From IMG/VR virus record IMGVR_UViG_3300044621_001766, positions 1 to 33,915 of that record: a stretch of DNA of 33,915 bases. One strand, 5' to 3'. Below the pieces are notes generated by a model. It saw nothing but the letters and a program-made list of their open reading frames with translations, was not told the DNA's origin and did no database searches. The translations under genes were made by a program, and so were the position numbers. Positions 33,610 through 33,915 of the stretch are shown in pieces. Source of the DNA: a virus. How positions within the stretch are numbered: position 1 is the stretch's first letter; every line of letters starts with the position of its first letter.

Positions 33610-33915
33610 GATTAAGTACCGAAATACAACCACGAATTGCAGATATTAACTATCTGAAAGAAAGTGCCTATGACTACACTAAATGGAATTTAGGAGATTC
33701 CATTACGTTCAATGACGGGGTGTCCGACATTGATAAATATATTAACCCGCACTATGATGTTTTGCGACCGAATGAAGAATCTACTGCATTCCTTGTTTCG
33801 GCAATATGGGCGTATAAGTTTAGTGAAGAAATATCGTACTTGTGGGCCGCAGAGAATGTGGCTACTGCATCAAACACAAGGCGTATCATGCTTTGGCAAA
33901 TAAACAATTTTACAG
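33606..33915 (+). CDS. partial gene running off the window
   Basis: An ATG at 33606 overlaps the previous stop (ATGA) and the frame stays open to the window end, giving 103 residues. It begins MRLSTEIQPRIADINYLKES and includes FNDGVSDIDKYINPHYDVL and AFLVSAIWAYKFSEEISYLW. No family recognised; by context a virion or assembly gene. Confidence 0.55.
   Translation, partial: MRLSTEIQPRIADINYLKESAYDYTKWNLGDSITFNDGVSDIDKYINPHYDVLRPNEESTAFLVSAIWAYKFSEEISYLWAAENVATASNTRRIMLWQINNFT

Noticed and set aside
1-33915. tRNA genes
   Set aside because: No convincing cloverleaf with T-arm GTTCRA and matching acceptor stem was found by eye; a tRNA search was not possible.

Overview
The window looks like part of the genome of a tailed phage of a Bacteroidota host. 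It is AT-rich, has little Shine-Dalgarno signal but A-rich leaders, shows TAnnTTTG-type -7 boxes, and is densely packed with overlapping virion genes. The set (ring-like connector proteins, a very large Cys-rich muzzle-type protein, a large-subunit terminase, giant internal virion proteins) resembles crAss-like podoviruses. That placement is inference from gene size, order and motifs; no search was run.

Layout. (1) 1-11765, + strand: end of a structural gene, a terminator, then a virion block with a 941-aa Cys-rich propeller-like protein, ring-like connectors, a membrane protein, a split (frameshifted) ring-like gene at 5740-6791 and a 1657-aa muzzle/stabilisation-type protein. (2) 11762-13726, - strand: terminase large subunit, convergent with the muzzle gene. 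(3) 13765-16158, +: a promoter, a Rad50/SbcC-like ATPase and an overlapping PD-(D/E)XK nuclease. (4) 16159-22452, +: an array of about 13 short gene cassettes separated by integron-type attC recombination sites, with no integrase in the window. (5) 22512-22967: HNH-like nuclease and terminator. (6) 23068-33915, +: a new promoter, then internal virion/ejection-type proteins (263 aa, 659 aa with a C-terminal NlpC/P60 domain, 2370 aa with an internal repeat-punctuated region), a 130-aa coiled-coil protein and a partial gene.

The main find is region 4. It carries ten complete attC sites (long inverted arms, R'' ending in AAC, R' beginning GTTA) plus three damaged ones. The start of each intact cassette is complementary to its own downstream R'' box, usually over 9-10 bases, and these boxes differ from cassette to cassette. 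That is the signature of cassettes inserted as circles by an integron integrase. The array is therefore a CALIN-like cluster (attC sites lacking an integrase) sitting inside a phage genome, downstream of one phage promoter and upstream of one terminator. At least five cassette genes start inside the preceding attC site and are translated across the recombination point; three of these have no usable start of their own. The cassettes encode three DNA methyltransferases and about eleven small unknown proteins, a plausible phage-carried library of anti-restriction or inter-phage competition genes (inference).
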